DNA of 53,304 bases, taken from NCBI GenBank assembly GCA_024280155.1, contig JAJRQQ010000043.1, positions 1 through 53,304 of the forward strand. The letters are read 5' to 3'. The stretch is from Bacteroidota bacterium (GTDB lineage: Bacteria > Bacteroidota > Bacteroidia > Flavobacteriales_D > Crocinitomicaceae). Positions 1-8,676 of the stretch are shown one piece after another (the first letter of the stretch is position 1; each line of letters opens with the position of its first letter). The position numbers were made by a program, and so were the translations under genes. The notes beneath the pieces were generated by a model. That model was not told the DNA's origin, did no database searches, and worked only from the letters and a program-made list of their open reading frames with translations.

Positions 1-390
1 AATTGGCTTACCTATATTGACAAGGTTTACCAATAATAATTTCACTTCAGGTAAAATGTCACCATCAGGTCCGTTGAATGCCCAAGTCGTGAAGTTCTTC
101 GCACTTCCAAATCCACCAGGAATAATCAAAGCGTCGATATCTGCTGGTTCAACTGTAGAAATTTCTCTGACATCACCTCTTGCTATTCGAGCACTTTCAA
201 CAAGCATATTTCTGTTCTCATTCATCTCTTCACCAGTTAGATGATTGATTACATGATATTGGTCTTTGTCAATCGAAATACAAACGGCTTCTGCGCCAAT
301 TTCATCGATGGCTAATAATGTTAAAACAGCTTCTTGAATTTCTACGCCATCGTAAACACCATTTCCGGATAGTAAAACGCCAATTTTCAT
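1..390 (-). CDS. elbB: ElbB-like DJ-1/PfpI family protein, 3' part missing
   Basis: The first 130 residues of a DJ-1/PfpI superfamily protein are visible; the rest lies beyond the left edge. The start MKIGVLLSGNGVYDG, then EIQEAVLTLLAI, VINHLTGEEM and DALIIPGGFGSAKN follow the ElbB (isoprenoid biosynthesis glyoxalase) pattern closely. Family members are linked to glyoxalase activity and, by older genetics, to isoprenoid synthesis; the physiological role is poorly defined. The nucleophile-elbow cysteine region is not in the window, so activity cannot be judged. The ATG is at 388-390 and the frame is open to base 1. The lipoprotein gene upstream ends 8 bases before this start on the same strand, so co-transcription is likely. 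Confidence 0.88.
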   Translation of the reverse strand, partial: MKIGVLLSGNGVYDGVEIQEAVLTLLAIDEIGAEAVCISIDKDQYHVINHLTGEEMNENRNMLVESARIARGDVREISTVEPADIDALIIPGGFGSAKNFTTWAFNGPDGDILPEVKLLLVNLVNIGKPI

Positions 391-398
391 CGTAAAAG

Positions 399-932
399 TT
401 ATTGATATTTATAATTAATTCGTCCTTCGTATCCTTGTAAATTAAAAACGATTTCAGAACCTGATTCTTGCCTGTCTGCCATTTCTCGAATATCTACAGA
501 AATTGTTTTTGTAACAATTGCCTTGCATTTATCATCATTATTCTTGTGAATCAATTTTAATTGACGAATAGGAGGGAGTGATTTAGCTACAAATTGACTT
601 CCAACCATGTCAAAAGAATGTTCTTTACATCCTCCAGAATAAGAAACGGTAAGTATTAAAGTGTTACCAGAAACCATTGCAGATTGGATTGTAATAGGAT
701 CGGATTCTGCAAATTCTCCAAAATGTGCTTTGATTTCAATCGATTTTTGAGTCATTAAATCAGTTGTAGGTTCATCTTTCTTTTCTTCAATCTCATTCTT
801 TGCGTCATTGTAAGTCGCATCAACTTGTTCTTTCTTTTCATCAACAGTTGTGTTAGTTGTATTTGCAGCTTCTTTAGAATTACTACAAGAGAATAAAAGG
901 GTTGTCAACGCAATTGGAATAAATAATTTCAT
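399..932 (-). CDS. predicted lipoprotein of unknown function
   Basis: A 177-residue protein with a lipoprotein signal peptide (MKLFIPIALTTLLFSCSNS, lipidated Cys16). A low-complexity linker rich in Asn, Thr, Glu and Lys follows (about residues 18-60), then a compact domain with GGCKEHSFDM near residue 100. I do not recognise the family with confidence. The linker suggests a tethered periplasmic or surface domain. It lies just upstream of elbB on the same strand and is divergent from rimO. Confidence 0.8.
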   Translation of the reverse strand: MKLFIPIALTTLLFSCSNSKEAANTTNTTVDEKKEQVDATYNDAKNEIEEKKDEPTTDLMTQKSIEIKAHFGEFAESDPITIQSAMVSGNTLILTVSYSGGCKEHSFDMVGSQFVAKSLPPIRQLKLIHKNNDDKCKAIVTKTISVDIREMADRQESGSEIVFNLQGYEGRINYKYQ

Positions 933-955
933 AATTTTAGTTTCTTTTGATATTT

Positions 956-963
956 CAAATATA
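956..963 (-). promoter_or_regulatory. -7 box (TATATTTG) for the lipoprotein gene
   Basis: The minus strand reads TATATTTG, an exact match to the Bacteroidetes TAnnTTTG box, 24 bases before the lipoprotein start codon. The upstream element is only GTG, 18 bases away, so the -33 part is weak. Confidence 0.4.
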
Positions 964-993
964 ATACCATTTAAATAAAATCACGAATGAAAG

Positions 994-1022
994 TTGAAAA
1001 CATTCTTGAATGTCTATCTTTG
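994..1022 (+). promoter_or_regulatory. rimO promoter (TTG-N18-TATCTTTG), near-leaderless
   Basis: TTG at 994-996 and TATCTTTG at 1015-1022 are separated by 18 bases and match the Bacteroidetes sigma consensus. The ATG at 1027 starts only 4 bases after the box, where transcription should begin, so a leaderless rimO message is inferred. This also argues against the in-frame TTG at 994 being the start codon, because it is the -33 element. Confidence 0.6.
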
Positions 1023-1026
1023 TACT

Positions 1027-2340
1027 ATGAAAACGAAAACGCTTAAAAAGAATAAGGTAAATGTGGTAACGTTAGGTTGCTCTAAAAATTTATTTGATTC
1101 TGAAGTATTGATGGCTCAATTAAAAGGAAATAACTTTGACGTTGAACACGAATCACAAAGTGAAGATAGTGAAATTGTCATCATTAATACTTGTGGATTT
1201 ATTGATAGTGCAAAACAAGAATCAATCGATACGATTCTGAGCTTTGCGGATGCTAAAAAAGCAGGTTTAGTACACAAAGTTTATGTTACCGGTTGTCTTT
1301 CTCAACGTTATAAAGATGATTTAGAAGCTGAAATCCCTGAAGTGGATGCTTTCTTCGGGACAAAAGAATTGCCACATTTATTAAAAACTTTAAAAGCGGA
1401 TTATAAACACGAGTTAATCGGAGAACGTTTATTGACAACTCCAACTCATTATGCTTATTTTAAAATTGCAGAAGGGTGTGATCGACCTTGTTCGTTTTGC
1501 GCTATACCAATTATGCGTGGTGGACATAAGTCAACTCCAATGGAAGATTTGGTGAAGCAAGCAAAAGCTTTGGCTGCAAAAGGAGTGAAAGAATTAATGT
1601 TGATTGCGCAAGATTTGACCTATTATGGTTTAGATTTATACAAAAAAAGAGCATTGGCTGAATTGGTAGATAAATTGGCTGACGTTGAAGGAATTGAATG
1701 GATAAAATTGCATTATGCTTTTCCGAATAATTTCCCAATGGATGTCTTAGATGTAATGAATAATCGAGAGAATGTTTGTAATTATTTAGATATTCCTTTG
1801 CAGCACGGTTCAACTAAAATGTTAAAAGCCATGCGTCGTGGAATTACTCGTGAGAAAACGGAGCAATTAATCAAAGATTTAAGAGCAAAAGTACCTGGAA
1901 TTGCTTTGAGAACAACTTTAATTTCTGGTTATCCTGGAGAAACAGAAGAAGATTTTCAAGAGATGTATGATTTTGTAGAACGTTCTCGTTTTGAACGATT
2001 AGGGATTTTTACTTATTCTCATGAAGAAAATACACACGCTTACAATTTTGAAGATGATGTTCCCGAAGAATTGAAAAAAGAACGTGCCGATAAAATCATG
2101 GAATTGCAATCGCAAATAAGCTATGAATTAAATCAAGAAAAAATAGGAAAAGTTTTTAAAGTACTTTTTGATAAAGTGGAAGGCGATTTTTTTATAGGCA
2201 GAACAGAATATGATTCTCCGGATGTGGATAATGAGGTTTTAGTCCGAAAAGATGAACACTTTGTACGGTTGGGAGATTTTGCAATGGTTGAAATTACCAA
2301 AGCGGATCATTATGATTTATACGGGAAAGTAGTCGATTAA
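1027..2340 (+). CDS. rimO: ribosomal protein S12 methylthiotransferase RimO
   Basis: RimO methylthiolates the conserved aspartate of ribosomal protein S12, using two iron-sulfur clusters and S-adenosylmethionine. From the ATG at 1027 the protein has 437 residues, normal for the family. The N-terminal MTTase domain supplies Cys18 (TLGCSKN), Cys56 (NTCGF) and Cys90 (TGCLSQRY). The radical-SAM cluster motif is CDRPCSFC (Cys151, 155, 158). The C-terminal ~65 residues fit a TRAM domain. I chose 1027 over the in-frame TTG at 994 because that TTG is part of a good promoter. The gene converges on queD with 7 bases between stop codons. Confidence 0.96.
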   Translation: MKTKTLKKNKVNVVTLGCSKNLFDSEVLMAQLKGNNFDVEHESQSEDSEIVIINTCGFIDSAKQESIDTILSFADAKKAGLVHKVYVTGCLSQRYKDDLEAEIPEVDAFFGTKELPHLLKTLKADYKHELIGERLLTTPTHYAYFKIAEGCDRPCSFCAIPIMRGGHKSTPMEDLVKQAKALAAKGVKELMLIAQDLTYYGLDLYKKRALAELVDKLADVEGIEWIKLHYAFPNNFPMDVLDVMNNRENVCNYLDIPLQHGSTKMLKAMRRGITREKTEQLIKDLRAKVPGIALRTTLISGYPGETEEDFQEMYDFVERSRFERLGIFTYSHEENTHAYNFEDDVPEELKKERADKIMELQSQISYELNQEKIGKVFKVLFDKVEGDFFIGRTEYDSPDVDNEVLVRKDEHFVRLGDFAMVEITKADHYDLYGKVVD

Positions 2341-2347
2341 AAAAGAT

Positions 2348-2704
2348 TTATTTTTCGCTGTAAATTGCACCTGAGGTTGGTGTTTCATAGACTTCAATAG
2401 ATTCTAATAAAGGCAACTCTTTCTTAATTGTTTTGTATAACCACTCTGCTAAAATTTCACAGGTCGGGTTTTCTAAACCTTCAATGTCATTCAACGTATG
2501 ATGATCTAGTCTTTCGATAATAGGATTTAACACCGCTTTGATATCATTAAAATCAATAATCCACCCGTATTTAGGGTCAACTTTACCTTCTATGAAAACC
2601 GTTAAAAGATAGGTGTGCCCATGCATTCTCTTGCATTTATGGTCGTCAGAAACGTTTGGCAAATAATGCGCAGAATCGAAAGTGTATTTTTTGAAAATCT
2701 TCAT
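2348..2704 (-). CDS. queD: 6-carboxy-tetrahydropterin synthase (QueD/PTPS family)
   Basis: QueD converts dihydroneopterin triphosphate to 6-carboxy-tetrahydropterin in the queuosine and 7-deazaguanine pathway; the same fold is used by eukaryotic PTP synthase. The 118-residue protein has the zinc ligands His13 (SAHY), His28 and His30 (MHGHTY) and the expected catalytic cysteine at Cys24 (HKCKRMHGH). RLDHHTLND and the C-terminal VYETPTSG are typical. No other queuosine gene is in the window. A TAACTTTG -7 box lies on the minus strand at 2725-2732, about 20 bases before the ATG. Confidence 0.93.
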   Translation of the reverse strand: MKIFKKYTFDSAHYLPNVSDDHKCKRMHGHTYLLTVFIEGKVDPKYGWIIDFNDIKAVLNPIIERLDHHTLNDIEGLENPTCEILAEWLYKTIKKELPLLESIEVYETPTSGAIYSEK

Positions 2705-2785
2705 AGGATGTAAAAACTAGTTTACAAAGTTAAGGACAAGATTTGAAATAAAAATGATTTTCGTCAAGAGAATTCATTTTTCTCT

Positions 2786-3688
2786 TTATTTCATATTTCT
2801 AGGATGAAAAGAAATGATGGCTTCTTTTAAGAATGATTGATCGAGATGTGTGTAAATTTCAGTAGTAAGAATGGACTCATGCCCCAACATTTCTTGGATT
2901 GCACGAAGATTTGCTCCTCCTTCTAATAAATGAGTAGCAAAAGAATGACGGAATGTGTGCGGAGAAATGGTTTTTCTTAAATCAATTTTCTTTGCTAAAT
3001 CTTTGATAATCGTAAAAATCATGACTCTTGTGAGTTTTGCCCCACGGCGATTGAGAAATACAAAACTTTCATTACCAGGTTTTATTTTAAGATGATTTCT
3101 CATGTCTTCGATATACAAATCAATCTCATTTTCCACACTTTCGCTCACAGGAACCAATCGTTGTTTATTTCCTTTACCAATTACGCGGATAAATCCTTCA
3201 TTGAAAAAAAGTTGCTCAAATTGTAAATTGCATAATTCGCTTACACGTAATCCGCAACTGTATAAAGTCTCGAGGATTGCTCTGTTTCGCTGTCCTTCTT
3301 TTTTTGATAAATCAATTGCGTTAATAAGTTCATCGATTTCATTAATTGAAAGTACTTCAGGTAATTTTCGACCAATTTTAGGCAATTCTAACAATTGACT
3401 AGGGTCGTTTTCAATCTCCCCTTCCAAAACGAGGAATTGAAAAAATTGTTTGATACCACTAATAATTCTCGCCTGACTTCTAGCGCTTAATCCAAGGTCG
3501 TACAAATCTCCAATAAAGAGTTGTAAATCTTCGTATTGAATTGCATTTAAATCTTTTGATGATTCTCCAAAATAATTGTAAAGTTTCACAACATCATTTT
3601 GATAAGCTTGCACTGAATTCTCAGCTAAACCTCTTTCAATTTTTAAGTATGAAACAAAATCCTTAATATTACGATTCCAATTCGACAT
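2786..3688 (-). CDS. xerD: tyrosine recombinase XerD/XerC family
   Basis: A 300-residue site-specific tyrosine recombinase, the size of XerC/XerD, which resolve chromosome dimers at dif. An N-terminal SAM-like core-binding domain (about 5-90) precedes the catalytic domain. Catalytic residues visible are Arg148 (CGLRVSEL), Lys172 (GKGNKQR), His244 and Arg247 (HTFRHSF), His270 (LGHESI) and the nucleophile Tyr279 (EIYTH). It stands among housekeeping genes with no integrase-type surroundings, so the cell's own Xer protein is more likely than a mobile integrase. Its start codon is 2 bp from that of aroQ on the other strand. Confidence 0.92.
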   Translation of the reverse strand: MSNWNRNIKDFVSYLKIERGLAENSVQAYQNDVVKLYNYFGESSKDLNAIQYEDLQLFIGDLYDLGLSARSQARIISGIKQFFQFLVLEGEIENDPSQLLELPKIGRKLPEVLSINEIDELINAIDLSKKEGQRNRAILETLYSCGLRVSELCNLQFEQLFFNEGFIRVIGKGNKQRLVPVSESVENEIDLYIEDMRNHLKIKPGNESFVFLNRRGAKLTRVMIFTIIKDLAKKIDLRKTISPHTFRHSFATHLLEGGANLRAIQEMLGHESILTTEIYTHLDQSFLKEAIISFHPRNMK

Positions 3689-3690
3689 TT

Positions 3691-4101
3691 ATGAAACTTT
3701 TAATAATCAACGGACCAAATTTAAACTTAATTGGTCAACGAGAAGAAGAAATATACGGGAAAGAATCGTTTTTAGATTACTTTGAGGCATTAAAAGTGAA
3801 TAAAAAAATTGATTTAGATTATTTTCAATCCAATATTGAAGGAGTAATGATTGACACACTTCAGTCTTCTAATCACGATGGAGTTATTCTCAATGCCGGG
3901 GGATATACACATACTTCAGTTGCAATTAGAGATTGTGTGAAAGCGATAAAAGTTCCTGTTGTAGAAGTTCATATCAGCAATATCATGGAAAGAGAATCTT
4001 TTCGACATGTTTCTATGATCTCCGCCGTTGCTGAAGGTTGTATTTTTGGCTTCGGTCTGAAATCGTATGATTTAGCGATAGATTATTTTCTTCAAAAGTA
4101 A
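3691..4101 (+). CDS. aroQ: type II 3-dehydroquinate dehydratase AroQ
   Basis: AroQ dehydrates 3-dehydroquinate to 3-dehydroshikimate in the shikimate pathway. The 136-residue sequence begins with the family signature NGPNLNLIGQRE and EIYG, giving active-site Arg17 and Tyr22. It continues with NAGGYTHTSVAIRD and VEVHISNI, containing the conserved Asn and catalytic His. Length is normal. It is divergent from xerD with 2 bp between start codons, so its promoter must lie inside the 5' part of xerD. The gene ends 3 bp before the methyltransferase stop on the other strand. Confidence 0.96.
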   Translation: MKLLIINGPNLNLIGQREEEIYGKESFLDYFEALKVNKKIDLDYFQSNIEGVMIDTLQSSNHDGVILNAGGYTHTSVAIRDCVKAIKVPVVEVHISNIMERESFRHVSMISAVAEGCIFGFGLKSYDLAIDYFLQK

Positions 4102-4104
4102 GTT

Positions 4105-4668
4105 TTATTTTATTTTCTTCCAAAAAGTTAATTCTCCATTTTGTTTGATGTCGATGAGTTGAAAATTCTCTGAGAGAAAGAAAGTTTTTGCATAATGAAG
4201 AACGACGAGTGTACCTTCTTTCATTTTTTCGAGTTTATTCAATACAATTTCTTCGTATTCATAGTATTTTTCTTCAGCCAAGAAATCATTCTTCTCAATC
4301 CAGTTCTCGACAGCAATATGTTCACAGAAAGGGTTGTAGTAGTAAAAAGCATCAAAAGGGGAGAAGTCGATTTCTTTAACATCAGCTTGAATGAATGTGA
4401 TATTTTTTAAATTATAAATTTTAGAAATACGCAATGCTTCGTTGTGTAAAACTTCTCTAATTTCAATTCCCGTGAAATGGATGTTTGAGTTAAGTGCGCT
4501 AATAATACAGAATTTTCCAATTCCAGAACCGATATCTAAAACATTTTTCGCATCGTTTTTTTTAAAGAAGTCAGTTGTTAATTGGATTGTTGGAATTTCA
4601 CTCCAATGAATATTTGTAAAAAATCTTAATTCTTTTCTTATTAATTCATTAAAATTTTCTCCAAGCAT
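4105..4668 (-). CDS. class I SAM-dependent methyltransferase, substrate unknown
   Basis: A 187-residue protein with a Rossmann-fold methyltransferase core. Motif I is VLDIGSGIGKF (residues 43-53), followed by an acidic beta-2 end (FTGIEIRE) and FIQADVKEI. A YYYNPF sequence stands where N6- and N5-methyltransferases carry NPPF, but it is not the canonical motif. I cannot name the substrate. It lies 14 bases downstream of the glucosaminidase lipoprotein gene on the same strand, so the two may be transcribed together. Confidence 0.85.
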   Translation of the reverse strand: MLGENFNELIRKELRFFTNIHWSEIPTIQLTTDFFKKNDAKNVLDIGSGIGKFCIISALNSNIHFTGIEIREVLHNEALRISKIYNLKNITFIQADVKEIDFSPFDAFYYYNPFCEHIAVENWIEKNDFLAEEKYYEYEEIVLNKLEKMKEGTLVVLHYAKTFFLSENFQLIDIKQNGELTFWKKIK

Positions 4669-4682
4669 ATTAAATGAGTGAT

Positions 4683-5624
4683 TTACTTCAAAACATTAAT
4701 CAAAACTGTTCTCATTTCACTCAAAACAACATCATCAAATTGATGCAATTTGTTATGGGTAATGATTCCTTTAATTGTCGTAATGTATGAATTGCCCATT
4801 TCAGAATAATGCCCTTCTTTTTCAGCTAATTGCAAACCATTAAAAGTTGTGTTTGTTGTTCTAAAATGATGTCTGGCTTCTCGAACTCCTTTGTATGCAT
4901 TGTTTCTATTAAGATTGGCAATGTATTCAGTAATGGCTTCTTCTATTGTTTCAAAAGCTCTTAAACGCACACTTGAACCTGAAGCTTGAATATATTTTCC
5001 TTTAGCATTGTGTGGCATATGTTCACCGAAAAGAGAATTCCCTTCAACAGAGAAGTGAGAAGTTCCCCAAGCACTTTCGACAATGGCTTGCGCAATAACC
5101 AAAGATGGTGGCATGATGTCATATTTTATCGGTAATTGAGAATAATCGTTATTCTTAATATGAGTGATGTGACAAATACTATCTAAAAAAATAGAATCAG
5201 ATGCGTTGTATGTATCTTGACTTAAAGTTGCCATCATTTTCTCTCTTGTAACCATCATTTTTTCGTTCACTTTTAATGTGTTCGTTAAAATGATAGAAAT
5301 AAAAAGTTCTTTTCGTTGATTGGTTGTTAACTTCCGGTTACTTATTGTAATATTTTGCACAAAATAACGAGGAGCTTCTTTTTTTCGTCCCATTGTATCG
5401 TGAGAAAGTCCTAACTCCATATACCTTTCGTATAAATGGGGATAATTCGGGATGTGAATGGTTGTGTCAACGTTGTTTACTTTTTGTATAATTTCGAGGG
5501 AATCATCGTTTTCAACTTTAGAAACTTGTACTGGGGTTTCACTCGGTGTATTCGTTTCATTACATGAAGCAAATAAAATAATTTGAAACGAAAGAAAAAC
5601 GACTGAAAAAAAGGTTTTCATCAT
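4683..5624 (-). CDS. Bax-like glucosaminidase-domain lipoprotein
   Basis: A 313-residue lipoprotein (signal IILFASC, lipidated Cys21) with a C-terminal N-acetylglucosaminidase domain of the Bax/FlgJ kind (PF01832 family by pattern). The motif PPSLVIAQAIVESAWGTS contains the expected catalytic Glu183, followed by GNSLFGEH. Such enzymes cut the glycan strands of peptidoglycan in the periplasm. The middle part (about 60-165) is an alpha-helical extension. It is divergent from mtfA with a 71-base gap and probably co-transcribed with the methyltransferase downstream. Confidence 0.88.
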   Translation of the reverse strand: MMKTFFSVVFLSFQIILFASCNETNTPSETPVQVSKVENDDSLEIIQKVNNVDTTIHIPNYPHLYERYMELGLSHDTMGRKKEAPRYFVQNITISNRKLTTNQRKELFISIILTNTLKVNEKMMVTREKMMATLSQDTYNASDSIFLDSICHITHIKNNDYSQLPIKYDIMPPSLVIAQAIVESAWGTSHFSVEGNSLFGEHMPHNAKGKYIQASGSSVRLRAFETIEEAITEYIANLNRNNAYKGVREARHHFRTTNTTFNGLQLAEKEGHYSEMGNSYITTIKGIITHNKLHQFDDVVLSEMRTVLINVLK

Positions 5625-5675
5625 GGAATTATTTTTATTTAACAGCGAAATTACAAAATGAACAATTAAAACAAC

Positions 5676-5683
5676 TATTTTTG
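5676..5683 (+). promoter_or_regulatory. -7 box (TATTTTTG) for mtfA
   Basis: An exact TAnnTTTG match 12 bases before the ATG at 5696. The alternative TTG start at 5681 falls inside this box, which favours the ATG. No clear -33 TTG is present at the right distance. Confidence 0.45.
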
Positions 5684-5695
5684 AATAAAAAAGAA

Positions 5696-6496
5696 ATGGA
5701 ACTCATCATATTTGTGATTCTTGCCTCGTTGATTGTTTTTATTCTTATTTGGAAGAAATATAAGGAGGTAAAAAAAGAAGAAGCTCTAAAAATATTTGTT
5801 AATCAAGATTTTAGCGAAGAATGGCGCTCAATTTTAACTCAAAAAGTACTTTTTTACAGAGAATTGGATGAAGAAGAAAAAAAACTTTTCGAAAAACAAG
5901 TCCTCCGTTTTTTAGCAACCAAAAAAATCGAAGCTGTCAGTACGTCAATCAATGATGAGGTTCGCCTTCTTGTAGCTTGTTCTGCAGTTATTCCAACCTT
6001 TGCCTTTCCAAATTTTAATTACCCTTCTGTAAGAACTGTACTAATTTATCCAGGTAGTTTTGACGAGGATTTTAATACGGTTAAACATAAAAATCACCAG
6101 CAATTCATCACAGGAATGGTTGGGAATAAAGGATTGAAAGGAACTGTGATTCTTTCCAAGCCCGATTTATTGGCCGGTTTTAATGGGAGCAGAACCAAAC
6201 ACAATGTAGGGATTCATGAATTTGTCCACCTTTTGGATGGAGCAGACGGAGAAATTGATGGTGTTCCCGAAAGATTGTTGGAACATTCTTATGTCGGCTC
6301 TTGGCTTTTTGAAATAAAAGAGGAAATGGAAGAAATCATGCAACGAAAATCTGATATAAATCCTTATTCATTAACAAATAATGCAGAATTTTTGGCTGTT
6401 GTAAGTGAATACTTTTTCAGCAGTCCACACCAATTCAAAAAGAAACATCCTGATTTGTATGAGTATATGGTGGATATCTTTGACCAAGAATTGTAA
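5696..6496 (+). CDS. mtfA: MtfA-family zinc-dependent peptidase
   Basis: A gluzincin-type metallopeptidase related to MtfA, which in E. coli binds and inactivates the glucose repressor Mlc and has aminopeptidase activity. From the ATG at 5696 there are 266 residues. An N-terminal membrane segment (about 2-19) is followed by the cytosolic domain. The zinc motif HEFVH (about 174-178) continues as LLDGADGEIDG, a family hallmark, and NNAEFLAVVSEYFF supplies the likely third ligand Glu. Mlc is proteobacterial, so the partner here is unknown. The same gene order does not suggest a pathway. Confidence 0.9.
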   Translation: MELIIFVILASLIVFILIWKKYKEVKKEEALKIFVNQDFSEEWRSILTQKVLFYRELDEEEKKLFEKQVLRFLATKKIEAVSTSINDEVRLLVACSAVIPTFAFPNFNYPSVRTVLIYPGSFDEDFNTVKHKNHQQFITGMVGNKGLKGTVILSKPDLLAGFNGSRTKHNVGIHEFVHLLDGADGEIDGVPERLLEHSYVGSWLFEIKEEMEEIMQRKSDINPYSLTNNAEFLAVVSEYFFSSPHQFKKKHPDLYEYMVDIFDQEL

Positions 6497-6579
6497 AAAT
6501 TCTTCATTTTTCATTTCTACATCCTTCATTTCTACATTGTGCTTATCAAAATATCAATCATTTCATTATTTTTACAATT

Positions 6580-8673
6580 GTGAATAATTTTCTTCAAACA
6601 CCTATCGAATATCTTAAAGGAGTAGGTCCTCAAAAAGCAGAGGCACTGAAGAAAGAATTGCGTATTTTTAATTACCAAGATTTACTCGAGTATTTTCCAT
6701 TTCGCTATGTTGACCGTTCTAAATTTCACAAAATTTCAGAATTGCACCTCGTAGATGGCTTTGCGCAAATTAAAGGGAGAATTACTCGGATATTTGATTC
6801 TGGAATGGGGAGAGGAAAACGCCTTCACGCAACATTTCAAGATGACTTTGGGGTGGTAGATTTAGTCTGGTTCAAAGGCGCAGATTGGATTCGTTCCTCT
6901 TTAAAAATTAACGAAGAAATCATTGTTTTCGGAAAGCCAACTATTTTTAGAGGACAATGGAATATTCCTCATCCTGAATTTGTTGACCCGAAGAAGCAAT
7001 TGCAAATTGGTTTCCAACCTGTTTATTCAAGTACAGAAAAATTGAACAGAATGGGGTTGAATACGAAAGGTTTACAGAAAATTATTCTTCCCCTTTTGAA
7101 TTTAATGAAAGGACAGATTGAAGAAATTTTACCTCAAAATATTGTTGAAGAAAATCGCTTAATGACGAGAGAAGAAGCTTTGTACACAATTCATATTCCT
7201 AAATCAGAATTAGAGGCAAGAAATGCTCGATTGCGTTTAAAATTTGAAGAATTATTCTTCTTGCAAATGGAATTATTGATGCGAAAGAAAATTTCAATGA
7301 ATAAGTCTTCAGGTTTTATTTTTGCAAAAGTAGGGGAGGCATTCAATGAATTCTATGATAAACACATTCCGTTTGAATTAACAGGTGCTCAAAAACGGGT
7401 ACTCAAAGAAATTCGGAAAGATTTTACAACCGGTCATCATATGAATCGACTTTTGCAAGGTGACGTAGGGTCAGGAAAAACATTAGTAGCTCTTTTGTCA
7501 ATGCTTTTAGCAATTGGGAATGATTTTCAAGCTGCGTTAATTGCTCCGACAGAAATTCTGGCAACCCAACATTTTGAATCTATCAAAGAGATGCTCTCCG
7601 AAATGAATGTTGATGTGCGATTATTGACAGGTTCAACAAAAAAGAAAGACCGAAAAATTCTTCACGAAGATTTGCTCAATGGAGAAGTAAATATCCTCGT
7701 TGGTACGCATGCACTTGTTGAAGATGTAGTAAAATTTAAAAATTTAGGATTGGTTGTGATTGATGAACAGCATCGTTTTGGAGTGGCACAAAGAGCTAAA
7801 ATGAGAAAGAAAAACACTACACCACCTCATGTTCTTGTGATGACGGCAACACCAATTCCTCGTACGCTCGCTATGACATTCTACGGTGATTTAGATGTTT
7901 CAGTTATCGATGAAATGCCACCGGGTAGAAAACCCATTGTTACTTTGCACAAATACGAGAGCAGTCGTGCGAGATTGTTTGGATTCATGCGTGAACAAAT
8001 TGATTTGGGAAGACAAGTATATGTTGTATATCCATTGATTCAAGAGTCAGAAAAACTCGATTATAATAATTTAATGGAAGGTTTTGAGGCTATTACACGT
8101 GCATTTCCTCGACCTAAATATCATTTGAGTATTGTTCACGGAAAAATGAAACCGGAGGACAAAGAATTTGAAATGAATCGTTTTGTTAAAGGTGAAACTC
8201 AAATTATGGTGGCAACTACGGTGATTGAGGTTGGTGTGAATGTTCCAAATGCTTCGTTGATGGTTATCGAATCGGCTGAACGTTTTGGTCTTTCACAATT
8301 GCATCAATTGAGAGGTAGGGTAGGACGTGGGGCAGAACAATCATATTGCATCCTCATGACAGGCGACAAAATATCGAAAGATAGTCTGAAAAGAATGCAA
8401 ACATTGGTGAGAACCAATGATGGATTTGAAATTTCAGAGGTTGATTTGCAATTAAGAGGTCCTGGAGATATTATGGGAACACAGCAGTCAGGTTTGTTGG
8501 ATTTAAAAATAGCAAATCTTGCAAAAGATGGCGGATTGGTTTCTTTAACGAGAGATGTTGCTAAAAAATTATTGACCAAAGACCCTAAATTAGAATTAGC
8601 AGAGAATGCAGGAGTTCGAAAAGTACTCATTGACATTCTTCGAAATAAACCCAATTGGCAAGAAATTGCATAA
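6580..8673 (+). CDS. recG: ATP-dependent DNA helicase RecG
   Basis: RecG remodels stalled replication forks and branch-migrates Holliday junctions. The 697-residue protein has the N-terminal wedge/OB domain (about 1-250, with GVGPQKAEALKKEL), then the helicase domains. Walker A is GDVGSGKT, motif II is DEQH, motif III is MTATPIPRT, and motif VI is QLRGRVGRG. The start is a GTG; there is no suitable upstream ATG. A box one mismatch from consensus (TATTTTTA, 6567-6574) ends 5 bases before the GTG, suggesting a leaderless message. The ttcA gene starts 3 bases after the stop. Confidence 0.96.
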   Translation: MNNFLQTPIEYLKGVGPQKAEALKKELRIFNYQDLLEYFPFRYVDRSKFHKISELHLVDGFAQIKGRITRIFDSGMGRGKRLHATFQDDFGVVDLVWFKGADWIRSSLKINEEIIVFGKPTIFRGQWNIPHPEFVDPKKQLQIGFQPVYSSTEKLNRMGLNTKGLQKIILPLLNLMKGQIEEILPQNIVEENRLMTREEALYTIHIPKSELEARNARLRLKFEELFFLQMELLMRKKISMNKSSGFIFAKVGEAFNEFYDKHIPFELTGAQKRVLKEIRKDFTTGHHMNRLLQGDVGSGKTLVALLSMLLAIGNDFQAALIAPTEILATQHFESIKEMLSEMNVDVRLLTGSTKKKDRKILHEDLLNGEVNILVGTHALVEDVVKFKNLGLVVIDEQHRFGVAQRAKMRKKNTTPPHVLVMTATPIPRTLAMTFYGDLDVSVIDEMPPGRKPIVTLHKYESSRARLFGFMREQIDLGRQVYVVYPLIQESEKLDYNNLMEGFEAITRAFPRPKYHLSIVHGKMKPEDKEFEMNRFVKGETQIMVATTVIEVGVNVPNASLMVIESAERFGLSQLHQLRGRVGRGAEQSYCILMTGDKISKDSLKRMQTLVRTNDGFEISEVDLQLRGPGDIMGTQQSGLLDLKIANLAKDGGLVSLTRDVAKKLLTKDPKLELAENAGVRKVLIDILRNKPNWQEIA

Positions 8674-8676
8674 ATT

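Noticed and set aside
17-244. 75-codon open frame on the plus strand
   Set aside because: Antisense to elbB, whose sequence matches its family along the whole visible length.
2786-3688. Tyrosine recombinase as the integrase of a mobile element
   Set aside because: No attachment repeats, tRNA or cargo nearby; length and neighbours fit chromosomal XerC/XerD.
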